In this document: in pieces, positions 1 to 6,305 of the stretch
Layout of the letters: each line of letters opens with the position of its first letter
How positions within the stretch are numbered: the stretch's first letter is position 1
DNA from: Candidatus Woesearchaeota archaeon
Lineage (GTDB): Archaea > Nanobdellota > Nanobdellia > SCGC-AAA011-G17 > UBA489
Length of the DNA stretch: 9,248 nucleotides
NCBI GenBank assembly: GCA_030679025.1
Contig: JAUXTV010000045.1
Location: 1 to 9,248 of the forward strand
Direction: 5' to 3'
Notes under the pieces: model-generated
The model's input: the letters and a program-made list of their open reading frames with translations, nothing else
Told to the model about the DNA's origin: nothing
Databases searched by the model: none
Program-made: the position numbers and the translations under genes

Positions 1-1674
1 AATTTTAAGTATGAACGTCCTAATCCTGAAGAAATAAAAAAAGTATTTGCATTAAAAGTAGCTCATCTTAAAAAAGCAAAGAATGTAAAATCTTTTCTCT
101 TAATTATTAAGCAAATTGAAAAATTAAGATCTACTACTGATTCCATGATTGTCCTTGCAGACATTAGATTCAAAATAAATACCAAAGACGATTTTTATTT
201 GAAAGAGCATGCATTTTGTGACAAACTTACCCCCTTAATGCAGGACTTGAGCAAGGATTATTTTGAAGTTATTGTTAACTCCAAGTTCAGAGACGATTTT
301 ACAAAAAAATATGGAACGAATGTTATTTCAATTATGAAGAAATCCCTACAAACTATACAACCAGAAGTATTAAGTCTTCTTGAGAGAGAAAACATGCTAA
401 AGAGCGAGTATACTAAGTTGTTAAGTTCAGCACAATTTGATTTTAAAGGAAAAAACATGACTATGGGAGAATTACGTGCACTCTTTACATCAAAAGACAG
501 GGAGACACGAAAATTAGCCCAGGAAAAGTTCAGCGATTTTTTTAAAGAGAAGGAAAAAGATTTTGATGAACTTTTTGATAAGCTTGTCCATCTAAGGCAT
601 GAGATTGCAGTTACATTAGGATATCATAACTTTATAGAATTAGGATATGATCGCTTGGGAAGAGTTGACTATGGAAGTAGAGATGTAAAACAACTTCAGG
701 CATATGCTAAAGAAATTTACATTCCTTTTGTAAATAAAATAAGAGAATGGCAAAAAGAGCAACTTCATATCGACCGCTTATATTATTATGATGACCCTTT
801 TTATTTTAATGAAGAAATTGTTCTTAAAGGGGACTTTTCTTATATTCTTAAAGAAGTTGAGAAGACTTTTACCCACATGGGAGTTGAAAGCAGAAAATTC
901 TTTACTTTTATGGTTAAACGCCATCTGCTTGATCTTTTACCAAAAAAATCTAAATTAGACTGGGGATTTTGCCATTTTATTAAGACAGAAAAATCACCAT
1001 TCATATTTATGAATTATGCAGGATCTGCTAAAAATTTATTAACGCTCTATCATGAGAGCGGACATGCACTTAGTGATTTTATAAATAGAAATAAAGCTTT
1101 TTGGGAGTGGAATATGATTGGAGCGGAGACTGGAGAAATACACTCAAGCACCATGGAATTCTTCTCTTGGCCTTATGCAAACCGCATTACTGCAAAACCA
1201 GAATTATTCAAGCTTTCCGGCTTTCTTGATGCCACTCTGTTTATTCCTTACGGACTCTTAGTTGATTCATTTCAACATTGGGTATATGAAAACCCTAATG
1301 CCTCAATCGCGGATAGAAAAAAGCAATGGAGAGTATTGGAAAAAGTTTACTTGCCCCATAGAAATTATGAAGAGAATGCATTTTTAGATCGCGGCAATTT
1401 TTGGTTTAGACAATTACATATATTTGAAATGCCCTTCTACTATATTGATTATGTTATCGCATACTTTTGTGCTTTTCAATATTTGTTTAAGTCAAAAGAA
1501 AATTTTACTAAGGCTTGGAAAGATTATATACAATTGATTAAATCTGCAGTTACTTATGGATTTCATGATACTTTGCTTAGAGGCAATCTAGAAGATCCTT
1601 TTCAAAAGAATACTATCCAAAAAATTACTCTTAAACTCGATACACTTTTTCAAGAACTGTCAAAGAATATTTAG
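1..1674 (+). CDS. M3-family zinc oligoendopeptidase (PepF-like), 5' partial
   Basis: A cytosolic zinc metallopeptidase that cleaves short peptides. The zinc site is HESGH at 1051-1065. The third ligand is probably the Glu of GEIHSS (codon 1135-1137), 24 residues after the second His; thimet oligopeptidase has the same arrangement with a gap of 25. The stretch from PYGLLVDSFQHWVYENP through YLPHRNYEENAF to LHIFEMPFYYIDY (about 1240-1455) matches the non-PepF M3 oligoendopeptidase group, with a Tyr-rich substrate-side helix. The first in-frame ATG is at 145, but the frame is open back to base 1. The 48 upstream codons begin N-F-K-Y-E-R-P, which looks like the usual N-terminus of this group, so the real start lies just outside the window. 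The visible 557 residues are close to full length. The stop is TAG at 1672-1674, and the gene converges on the Lrp-like regulator. Confidence 0.9.
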   Translation, partial: NFKYERPNPEEIKKVFALKVAHLKKAKNVKSFLLIIKQIEKLRSTTDSMIVLADIRFKINTKDDFYLKEHAFCDKLTPLMQDLSKDYFEVIVNSKFRDDFTKKYGTNVISIMKKSLQTIQPEVLSLLERENMLKSEYTKLLSSAQFDFKGKNMTMGELRALFTSKDRETRKLAQEKFSDFFKEKEKDFDELFDKLVHLRHEIAVTLGYHNFIELGYDRLGRVDYGSRDVKQLQAYAKEIYIPFVNKIREWQKEQLHIDRLYYYDDPFYFNEEIVLKGDFSYILKEVEKTFTHMGVESRKFFTFMVKRHLLDLLPKKSKLDWGFCHFIKTEKSPFIFMNYAGSAKNLLTLYHESGHALSDFINRNKAFWEWNMIGAETGEIHSSTMEFFSWPYANRITAKPELFKLSGFLDATLFIPYGLLVDSFQHWVYENPNASIADRKKQWRVLEKVYLPHRNYEENAFLDRGNFWFRQLHIFEMPFYYIDYVIAYFCAFQYLFKSKENFTKAWKDYIQLIKSAVTYGFHDTLLRGNLEDPFQKNTIQKITLKLDTLFQELSKNI

Positions 1675-1711
1675 TTTCCAGAAAAACTGTTATTATTCTC
1701 TATGGAAATAA
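1675..1711. other. Convergent intergenic gap with weak inverted repeat
   Basis: These 37 bp separate two convergent stop codons. TTTCCA (1675-1680) and TGGAAA (1703-1708) form a 6-bp inverted repeat around a 22-nt spacer. Read leftward, a T5 tract follows (A5 on the plus strand at 1682-1686). It may help end transcription in one or both directions, but the stem is short and the call is weak. Confidence 0.25.
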
Positions 1712-2647
1712 TTACTTTGTCTTTAAAAAATATTCCAGAGGATATCTATTATTGAGAATTACTTTGTCCCAATGTGCAATGAGCGTTTTCTTGATACTGG
1801 TTCTTGGCATGAGAGAGCATATTTCTGCAAGCGTTGTTCTATACTCCAGATGAGTTTGACTTAAGAAATGCACCATAACTTTTGTTCCTCCAACTGCATC
1901 TGACCTGATAAAAGCAAGACTCTTTACCTTTTCATGAAGCTGTTGTGCTGTCTGTTTGCTAGAGCATTCGATTAAGAGAGTTGTAGTCTGTAAAGTGAAT
2001 TTATTTGTTCCTGGCTGCGCTACAATCGCAAGAAAATATCCTGATTTGATCAGATTTTTACCATGATAATGCGTAGAGTCATAAGGTATTTTGAGTAGTT
2101 TACTCATTTCATAAAAGGACTGCCTTCCATGTCCTTGAGCCATGTGTTTCATGATTGCTATATCAATAGAACTGATTTTCATTTCCTTGTCTTGTATTTT
2201 TGGCAAAGCTAATTGCATGTGTAATTTGAAGAAAGTCACTCTGGGAAAGAGCAATGTGCTTATCTCTATGGATTCATATTCATACTGATTCATGATTTTC
2301 TCAAATAAAAGTTGCTGCTTTTTATTCTTGAAGAAACACCAGACCTGATAATTATATAATCCACTGAGACTGATTAAGGAAAATACTGACTGCTGTTGGA
2401 TCATCTGCTTTTCAAACTGAGGACCATTTTCTACCTTCACAAAATAGGTTTTCTTGATAAAGGGAAGCTTCTGCCAGTTGATGATTGCATCATAGCGCAT
2501 GATATATTCATTTTCTTCTAGAAATCTTACTCGTTTGATGACCGCAGGTTTTGTTATTTTGAGTATTCTAGCTAGGTCGCTAATTTGTGTGCGAGCATTG
2601 ACCAAGAGATGCTCAAAAATAATCTTGTTTTTCTCATCCAGATCCAT
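1712..2647 (-). CDS. Lrp/AsnC-like transcriptional regulator with two HTH regions
   Basis: A probable DNA-binding regulator of 311 residues. Residues 3-50 form an AsnC-type winged helix, with the helix-turn-helix around ISDLARILKITKPAVIKRV (22-40). Residues 51-148 resemble a ligand-sensing beta-alpha-beta region. A second HTH-like block follows at about 160-205 (DIAIMKHM, EMSKLLKIPYDSTHYHGKNL), then a second sensor-like region to the C-terminus. Classic Lrp proteins are about 150 residues, so this is about double length and looks like a tandem HTH-sensor arrangement. The second HTH is diverged and may not bind DNA. The start at 2647 is supported by a TATA box centred 26 bp upstream, which predicts a leaderless mRNA. 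It is divergent from the 246-residue gene, a usual layout for a local regulator and its target. The ligand is unknown. Confidence 0.75.
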   Translation of the reverse strand: MDLDEKNKIIFEHLLVNARTQISDLARILKITKPAVIKRVRFLEENEYIMRYDAIINWQKLPFIKKTYFVKVENGPQFEKQMIQQQSVFSLISLSGLYNYQVWCFFKNKKQQLLFEKIMNQYEYESIEISTLLFPRVTFFKLHMQLALPKIQDKEMKISSIDIAIMKHMAQGHGRQSFYEMSKLLKIPYDSTHYHGKNLIKSGYFLAIVAQPGTNKFTLQTTTLLIECSSKQTAQQLHEKVKSLAFIRSDAVGGTKVMVHFLSQTHLEYRTTLAEICSLMPRTSIKKTLIAHWDKVILNNRYPLEYFLKTK

Positions 2648-2669
2648 GATTTTTCTATTGTTGACTTCC

Positions 2670-2677
2670 TTTATATA
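2670..2677 (-). promoter_or_regulatory. TATA box for the Lrp-like gene
   Basis: Read leftward the sequence is TATATAAA, an archaeal TATA-box match, centred about 26.5 bp before the A of the ATG at 2647. Archaeal TATA boxes lie about 26 bp before the transcription start, so the mRNA is predicted to begin at or beside the start codon (leaderless). Confidence 0.6.
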
Positions 2678-2734
2678 CTTTTGCCATAAAGTTTACTAAA
2701 ATAGCCGATAATGATAAATAATCTGCAATCGTCC

Positions 2735-2755
2735 TTGTTGAGTAATAAACAACAA
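2735..2755. promoter_or_regulatory. Candidate operator: TTGTTG-N9-CAACAA inverted repeat
   Basis: A perfect 6-bp inverted repeat with a 9-nt centre lies between the divergent start codons. Two further copies of the hexamer lie nearby: TTGTTG at 2658-2663 and CAACAA at 2767-2772. Placement beside an Lrp-like gene suggests an operator. As RNA it could also fold into a small hairpin just before the ribosome-binding site of the rightward gene. No binding data support either reading. Confidence 0.35.
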
Positions 2756-2756
2756 T

Positions 2757-2762
2757 AAGGAG
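2757..2762 (+). promoter_or_regulatory. Shine-Dalgarno site for the 246-residue gene
   Basis: AAGGAG lies 12 nt before the ATG at 2775, a little farther than ideal. It favours that start over the next in-frame ATG at 2799. A TATA-like GATAAATA at 2713-2720 could give a transcript starting near 2743, so this gene appears to have a leader, unlike its divergent neighbour. Confidence 0.5.
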
Positions 2763-2774
2763 AACACAACAACG

Positions 2775-3515
2775 ATGACACATACAAACAAAGAAACAAT
2801 GAAAATATTCAATGAGCGCGGTATACCCATAGAACAAGCACTCGAAAATTGTCTAAATGCAAACTATAGACCATTATTCATGCCACATTTGGCAGACGCA
2901 CGCATCAATGGGCAAATACCGTGGGATCAAAAAGGCATTAGTACACCTAGCATTAGAATAACTGGTCAAACAAAACAAGGCTCTCAAGTAGTTGTTTATG
3001 TTCATACGCCTACATCATTGGCAACACCTGAAGGTATTAAAGCAGCAAAACAAAGAGGGTTATCTGGCTGGCAAGACGGAGCAGCTCGTTTTCCACAAGA
3101 AGAATTCCAATCTTTAGTTAATCAAGATGGAAAAACAGACGTACAAAGCAATCGCTTAATTTGGGTTGTTGATTATAATTCATTACAAAAAGCACCTTAC
3201 GGTCCAATATTTTATTTGGATGCATTAGTACATCCGCATACTATTCCTTTTTTGGGAGGGCAAGAACGTGCAGAACTTTATCTAGCAGCTCTTCAAAAAG
3301 CAGAAGGTCCTGTTGGTATAGATATGTCATGCAGATCAGACCCTATTCATCATGAATCTCCCTTAGCACGTTTTCTTTATCTTGGTTATAGAGAGTTCAT
3401 CAACCACGAGCTAGAAGTTACTTGGAACCACAGTCTCATTGCCGACTTTCATCTCAAGCGGTATGGGACATTCCTCGGCGTACGTTCAACAACCACAGGA
3501 GAGGCATCAAAATGA
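2775..3515 (+). CDS. Hypothetical protein, 246 residues
   Basis: I do not recognise this family. The predicted protein looks soluble, with no signal peptide or membrane segment. Segments that look like conserved-core sequence are NYRPLFMPHLADARI (about 29-43), a beta-rich stretch SIRITGQTKQGSQVVVYVHTP (about 58-78), a Gly/Trp turn GLSGWQDGA, and HPHTIPFLGGQERAELY in the second half. Next comes GIDMSCRSDPIHHESP, which brings one Cys and two adjacent His together and could be an active or metal site; this is speculative. Codon use and length support a real gene. Start 2775 has an AAGGAG upstream. Its TGA stop overlaps the ATG of a 21-codon ORF, suggesting translational coupling. The divergent Lrp-like regulator may control it. 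Confidence 0.7.
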   Translation: MTHTNKETMKIFNERGIPIEQALENCLNANYRPLFMPHLADARINGQIPWDQKGISTPSIRITGQTKQGSQVVVYVHTPTSLATPEGIKAAKQRGLSGWQDGAARFPQEEFQSLVNQDGKTDVQSNRLIWVVDYNSLQKAPYGPIFYLDALVHPHTIPFLGGQERAELYLAALQKAEGPVGIDMSCRSDPIHHESPLARFLYLGYREFINHELEVTWNHSLIADFHLKRYGTFLGVRSTTTGEASK

Positions 3516-3577
3516 CACCAACAAAACCAACCTTTACTTTCAAATTTTTTATGTTTAATCCGCAAGCCTCTTATTAA
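3512..3577 (+). CDS. Possible 21-residue peptide or stump of a lost gene
   Basis: The ATG overlaps the TGA of the preceding gene (ATGA). It is preceded by GGAGAGG at 3499-3505, 6 nt from the ATG, a better ribosome site than that of the gene upstream. It encodes MTPTKPTFTFKFFMFNPQAS plus a final Tyr, then TAA. The peptide is rich in Phe and has no recognised domain. A coupled start with a strong site is usual for a full-size downstream partner, so this may be the 5' end of a gene cut off when the downstream leftward genes arrived. It could also be a real small peptide. A 6-bp hairpin (AATCTT-CTT-AAGATT, 3576-3590) begins inside the stop codon. Confidence 0.4.
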   Translation: MTPTKPTFTFKFFMFNPQASY

Positions 3578-3665
3578 TCTTCTTAAGATTGAACAGAATT
3601 ATCTTTTGTAGGCTTTGATAGAGTTTTGCATCTACAGATGGCTTATATTTGTTGACTTAGATAAA
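3578..3665. other. Convergent intergenic region with small palindromes
   Basis: No gene is seen here. It lies between the rightward 21-codon ORF and the leftward ATPase. It contains most of the AATCTT-CTT-AAGATT hairpin (3576-3590) and a 12-nt palindrome CATCTACAGATG at 3629-3640. Neither is followed by a clear T-run, so terminator function is uncertain. Confidence 0.3.
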
Positions 3666-4940
3666 CTAATCTTTTTCAAGCAGCCATTTCCAGACAGGTT
3701 TAATAATTATCCTTTTGCCTTCTAAAACAAATTCTTCTTCTTTGTCCATAGTTAGAATTAAACCTTCTTTTAATTGGTATTCTTTTAGAGCTTCAATTAA
3801 CCCATCAACTTCCCTCTTTTTTGTTGCGGCATTGTCCAATATTAAACATACTTGAATAGCCTTAGTTATTTTAAGCCCTTCTTTGATGATAAAATCACAT
3901 TCATTCTTTTTAGCATGATAATAAACCTCATTTCCGCACCTTACTAATTCTATAAAGACAAGGTTTTCTAATCTTTTTCCTGCATTTTCTGAGAAGTTAA
4001 AAGCTACTGTTTTTAAGAAACTGTTATCCAGTACATAAAATTTAGATGAAGAGACTTTCTGTTTCTTAATGGAGTAATCAAATTTATTTATCGTGGATGC
4101 AACAAAAACATTTTTCAGATACTCAATATAATTGTTGATCATACTTAAACTCCTTATACTGGATACTTGCTTTAATGCTGAATAAGAATAGGTCTTGCTA
4201 ACATTAGAGAATAAATATAAAATTAAATCATTGAGTTCCTTTATCTTCTTTATACCATACCTTTTGATTATATCTTTATTCAGAATATCCTCAAAATATT
4301 GCTTTGAAAGGCTTAAATCATCATTGATTATGACTAAAGGAAATCCTCCCTTCTCAAAATACTCATGAAATCCCTGAGAAACTGCTCTTCTCTCATCAGT
4401 TGTTTGATACTTTACCTTAATCTTTTTGACTAACAGGAACTCTTTAAAAGAAAATGGATATAGTTTAATGACTTTATTTCTGCCAGTCAGGAATGTTGAA
4501 ATTTCAGAGCTCAAGAGGTTTGAATTTGAACCAGTAACGAAGACCTTAATCTTTTTTGCATAGAGGTTGTTTACCCATCTCTCCCAGGAAGGCACATTTT
4601 GAACTTCATCCAAAAAATAAATTACCTTTGTTTTTATTCCATATATCTCTGAAACTATCTCTTCTATATCTTCAAAATTTTCTACTTTAAAGTCTGTAAG
4701 TCTTATATCGTCAAAATTCATGTAAACAAATTTTTCATTAAGTTTTTTTGAAATAATTTTCAAAAGTGAGCTTTTTCCACATCTTCTAATTCCAGTTATA
4801 ATCACTATTTCATTCCCCTTCATATAATCACTTAGAGAAACTTCCCTTTCAACAAGATCTTTTAATTGATCAAATAACGCTTGCTGATCCTGCAAAACTT
4901 CTTTTAGTTTGTTCTTTTCCATGCTTTTTCCAAGTTTCAT
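3666..4940 (-). CDS. AAA-family ATPase with DUF4143-like C-terminal domain
   Basis: A P-loop ATPase of a type common in archaea, often in several accessory copies; its cellular role is generally unknown. Walker A is GIRRCGKS (residues 50-57). Walker B is KVIYFLDE (105-112), followed by QNVPSWERWVNNLY. The sensor-1-like stretch VTGSNSNLLSSEISTFLTGR comes next, then PFSFKEF. A winged-helix-like middle (about 225-290) leads to a C-terminal restriction-endonuclease-like fold: E325, E347-C-D349-F, then Q363-V-C365 where a nuclease would have E/Q-x-K. Nuclease activity is therefore unlikely. The start is uncertain. ATG 4940 gives 424 residues, but a TATA box at 4944-4951 is centred 25.5 bp before the second ATG (4922), favouring a leaderless 418-residue form. 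A second TATA (4976-4983) could serve the longer one. The gene looks accessory. Confidence 0.85.
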   Translation of the reverse strand: MKLGKSMEKNKLKEVLQDQQALFDQLKDLVEREVSLSDYMKGNEIVIITGIRRCGKSSLLKIISKKLNEKFVYMNFDDIRLTDFKVENFEDIEEIVSEIYGIKTKVIYFLDEVQNVPSWERWVNNLYAKKIKVFVTGSNSNLLSSEISTFLTGRNKVIKLYPFSFKEFLLVKKIKVKYQTTDERRAVSQGFHEYFEKGGFPLVIINDDLSLSKQYFEDILNKDIIKRYGIKKIKELNDLILYLFSNVSKTYSYSALKQVSSIRSLSMINNYIEYLKNVFVASTINKFDYSIKKQKVSSSKFYVLDNSFLKTVAFNFSENAGKRLENLVFIELVRCGNEVYYHAKKNECDFIIKEGLKITKAIQVCLILDNAATKKREVDGLIEALKEYQLKEGLILTMDKEEEFVLEGKRIIIKPVWKWLLEKD

Positions 4941-4943
4941 TGC

Positions 4944-4951
4944 TTTATAAA
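4944..4951 (-). promoter_or_regulatory. Proximal TATA box of the ATPase gene
   Basis: TTTATAAA is centred 25.5 bp before the ATG at 4922, the spacing seen for the other leaderless genes of this window. It is far too close to the ATG at 4940 to start a transcript carrying that codon. It therefore argues for residue 7 as the true first Met. Confidence 0.5.
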
Positions 4952-4975
4952 CCTTTCTTTTCTATTTAACAAGTC

Positions 4976-4983
4976 TTTATAAA
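4976..4983 (-). promoter_or_regulatory. Distal TATA box of the ATPase gene
   Basis: A second TTTATAAA lies 32 bp upstream of the first, within a repeated CTTTATAAAC decamer (4943-4952 and 4975-4984). It would place the transcription start near 4953, giving a leader of about 13 nt before the ATG at 4940 with only a weak AAAGG ribosome site. It may be an alternative promoter. Confidence 0.4.
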
Positions 4984-5044
4984 CATATATTAACTGATAA
5001 AGAAAGCCTTAATTTAAAAATATCATGCTATTTGGTATGATTTA

Positions 5045-5059
5045 TTACAGATTCTGTAA
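5045..5059. repeat. 15-bp palindrome TTACAGA-T-TCTGTAA
   Basis: Two 7-bp arms surround a single central base, between the end of the repeat nuclease gene and the promoter of the ATPase gene. The shape suits a dimeric regulator's site. As RNA it would form only a 6-bp stem with a 3-nt loop, and it has no T-run in the leftward direction, so I favour a protein-binding site over a terminator. Confidence 0.35.
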
Positions 5060-5102
5060 GTTTTCGTACAAAATAGCTATTCTCTTTTTGTAACTGAAGT
5101 TT

Positions 5103-5108
5103 AAAAAA
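5103..5108 (-). terminator. T-tract after the repeat nuclease gene
   Basis: Read leftward, T6 begins 7 nt after the stop codon at 5115-5117. Archaeal RNA polymerase can terminate at short U-runs without a hairpin, so this is a plausible terminator separating this gene from the ATPase gene. Confidence 0.4.
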
Positions 5109-5114
5109 GATATC

Positions 5115-6284
5115 TTATGGAGAAGGAGTATTTTTGAATTCATATTTACTTGGATTATTTCTTATATTATCTTCTTTGTCTTCCCAACCAGCAAATTTTG
5201 GATCTTGGTTGATGTGCTCTTTAAATCTTTTTTTGAGACGATTATAAAATCTAGGAGTTATTAGTCTTACTTTTACTCCTAAAGATTGTTCTGCGAGCAT
5301 CTCGAGCTTTGCCTTACCTTGAACACCTTTTGTAAAATTCATAATTTCATAAATATGGATATTTCTGCGAGGATCAGTCACTACAAAATCTATCTCACAA
5401 TACGTATTAATATTTTTGAATAATTGTCTATATTTTTCTGACACTTGTAATGGTACTTTTTCATGAGTAATATACTCTCTTCCTAAGAACGTGAAAATAC
5501 GCATCAAGTTTGCTTCCCATGTTGACTTGGCATAGCCGACATCTTTTCTTACACCTTGGAAAGAATACAAATGATATCTTCCAGCACGATCTGGATCCAA
5601 TCTGGCATTTCTTTGTGCTTCTACAATTTTTGCTCTGAATTCAAGATCTTGCCACGTTGTTCTTGTAGCTTCTGCACTTTTTGCTCTAAATATTGGATCT
5701 TGTTTTAATCTGTCTAATAATTTTCGTGATGCTTCTCTAAACTTTGGCTTTTGATTCCTAGCACTTAGCATCTCAGCATTTCTTGCTCTAAACTCAGGAT
5801 CTTTCCATCTTTCTGCTAACATTATTATTACTCCCTTTGCATTTGTTGCTCTAAACTCAGGATCTTTCCATTTTTGTCGCAACATTTTTCGTGTAGCTTC
5901 TGCACTTTTTGCTCTAAATATTGGATCTTGTTTTAATCTGTCTAATAATTTTCGTGATGCTTCTACACGTTTTGATTTAAATTCAAGATCTTGCCATTTT
6001 ATTTTTATACCTTCTTTTTTTGACCTTGTGGGAATATCATATCTGTCTAGAACTCTCAAAAAAGTCATAAGGGGAAGGTTACATTCTTGTGCTATCTCTG
6101 TAATGCTTCTTCCTTCCCTTTGATGTTGTATAAGCACATAATCTAAGAATGATTGACAAACAGTATCTCTTGTTATTTCATCTAATTCTCTTAAAGCTGC
6201 TTTTGTCTTTGACACAAATTGACTTAGCTTACTCTCTAAGTCTTTTCCTAGATATTGTGGCAACTGTTCTTCTGTGAGAATCAT
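5115..6284 (-). CDS. Repeat-containing, homing-endonuclease-like protein (HTH, W-x-DPEFR modules, PD-(D/E)XK-like domain)
   Basis: The exact function is not recognised; the architecture suggests a DNA-binding nuclease. Residues 58-85 form a helix-turn-helix (RSITEIAQECNLPLMTFLRV). Residues 97-228 hold about seven modules of about 20-21 residues with core W-x-D-P-E-F-R-A-x-x-A-E-A, resembling the short DNA-contacting modules of phage and archaeal homing enzymes. The fifth is degenerate (QKPKFREASRK). Residues 237-345 resemble a PD-(D/E)XK fold: helix STWEANL with E257, strand EIDFVV with D299, strand HIYEIM with E313, then a Lys-rich helix. The E-x-K lysine is Met (M315), so catalysis may use K324/K326 or be lost. 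Start 6284 has a TATA box 26 bp upstream. The gene is divergent from taw1. It may be mobile, a regulator, or a decayed nuclease. Confidence 0.7.
   Translation of the reverse strand: MILTEEQLPQYLGKDLESKLSQFVSKTKAALRELDEITRDTVCQSFLDYVLIQHQREGRSITEIAQECNLPLMTFLRVLDRYDIPTRSKKEGIKIKWQDLEFKSKRVEASRKLLDRLKQDPIFRAKSAEATRKMLRQKWKDPEFRATNAKGVIIMLAERWKDPEFRARNAEMLSARNQKPKFREASRKLLDRLKQDPIFRAKSAEATRTTWQDLEFRAKIVEAQRNARLDPDRAGRYHLYSFQGVRKDVGYAKSTWEANLMRIFTFLGREYITHEKVPLQVSEKYRQLFKNINTYCEIDFVVTDPRRNIHIYEIMNFTKGVQGKAKLEMLAEQSLGVKVRLITPRFYNRLKKRFKEHINQDPKFAGWEDKEDNIRNNPSKYEFKNTPSP
5664..5736. repeat. 73-bp perfect direct repeat, copy 1
   Basis: Identical base for base to 5892-5964, 228 bp away (76 codons, in frame). 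It encodes a 25-residue block starting EASRKLLDRLKQ (residues 184-208) that covers one complete DPIFR module and the tail of another. Perfect DNA identity, including third positions, points to recent duplication or gene conversion. Confidence 0.95.
5892..5964. repeat. 73-bp perfect direct repeat, copy 2
   Basis: Matches 5664-5736 exactly and encodes residues 108-132. A separate exact 26-bp repeat lies between the two copies (5783-5808 and 5846-5871, 63 bp or 21 codons apart). The module array is therefore homogenised at the DNA level at two periods. Confidence 0.95.
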
Positions 6285-6305
6285 ATTTTAAAGAAAGAAT
6301 TTAGC

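Noticed and set aside
2499..2699. 66-residue rightward ORF opposite the start of the Lrp-like gene
   Set aside because: It is antisense to the well-supported first HTH and spans its promoter; no supporting signal.
2655..2837. 60-residue leftward ORF across the divergent promoter
   Set aside because: It covers the Lrp-like promoter and the start of the 246-residue gene, is Cys/Tyr-rich with no domain, and lacks a ribosome site; it is a shadow.
5607..5999. CRISPR-like or tandem-satellite array
   Set aside because: The repeats are in frame, diverged and protein-coding (W-x-DPEFR modules) without unique spacers; they belong to the nuclease-like gene.
3666..6284. A complete transposon or insertion sequence
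   Set aside because: No transposase, terminal inverted repeats or target-site duplications were found at the edges; only an accessory character is inferred.
3666..6284. A two-gene nuclease-ATPase defence system
   Set aside because: The genes are on one strand but 174 bp apart, each with its own promoter and a T-tract between. ATPases of this type occur widely as stand-alone genes, so linkage alone does not support a system.
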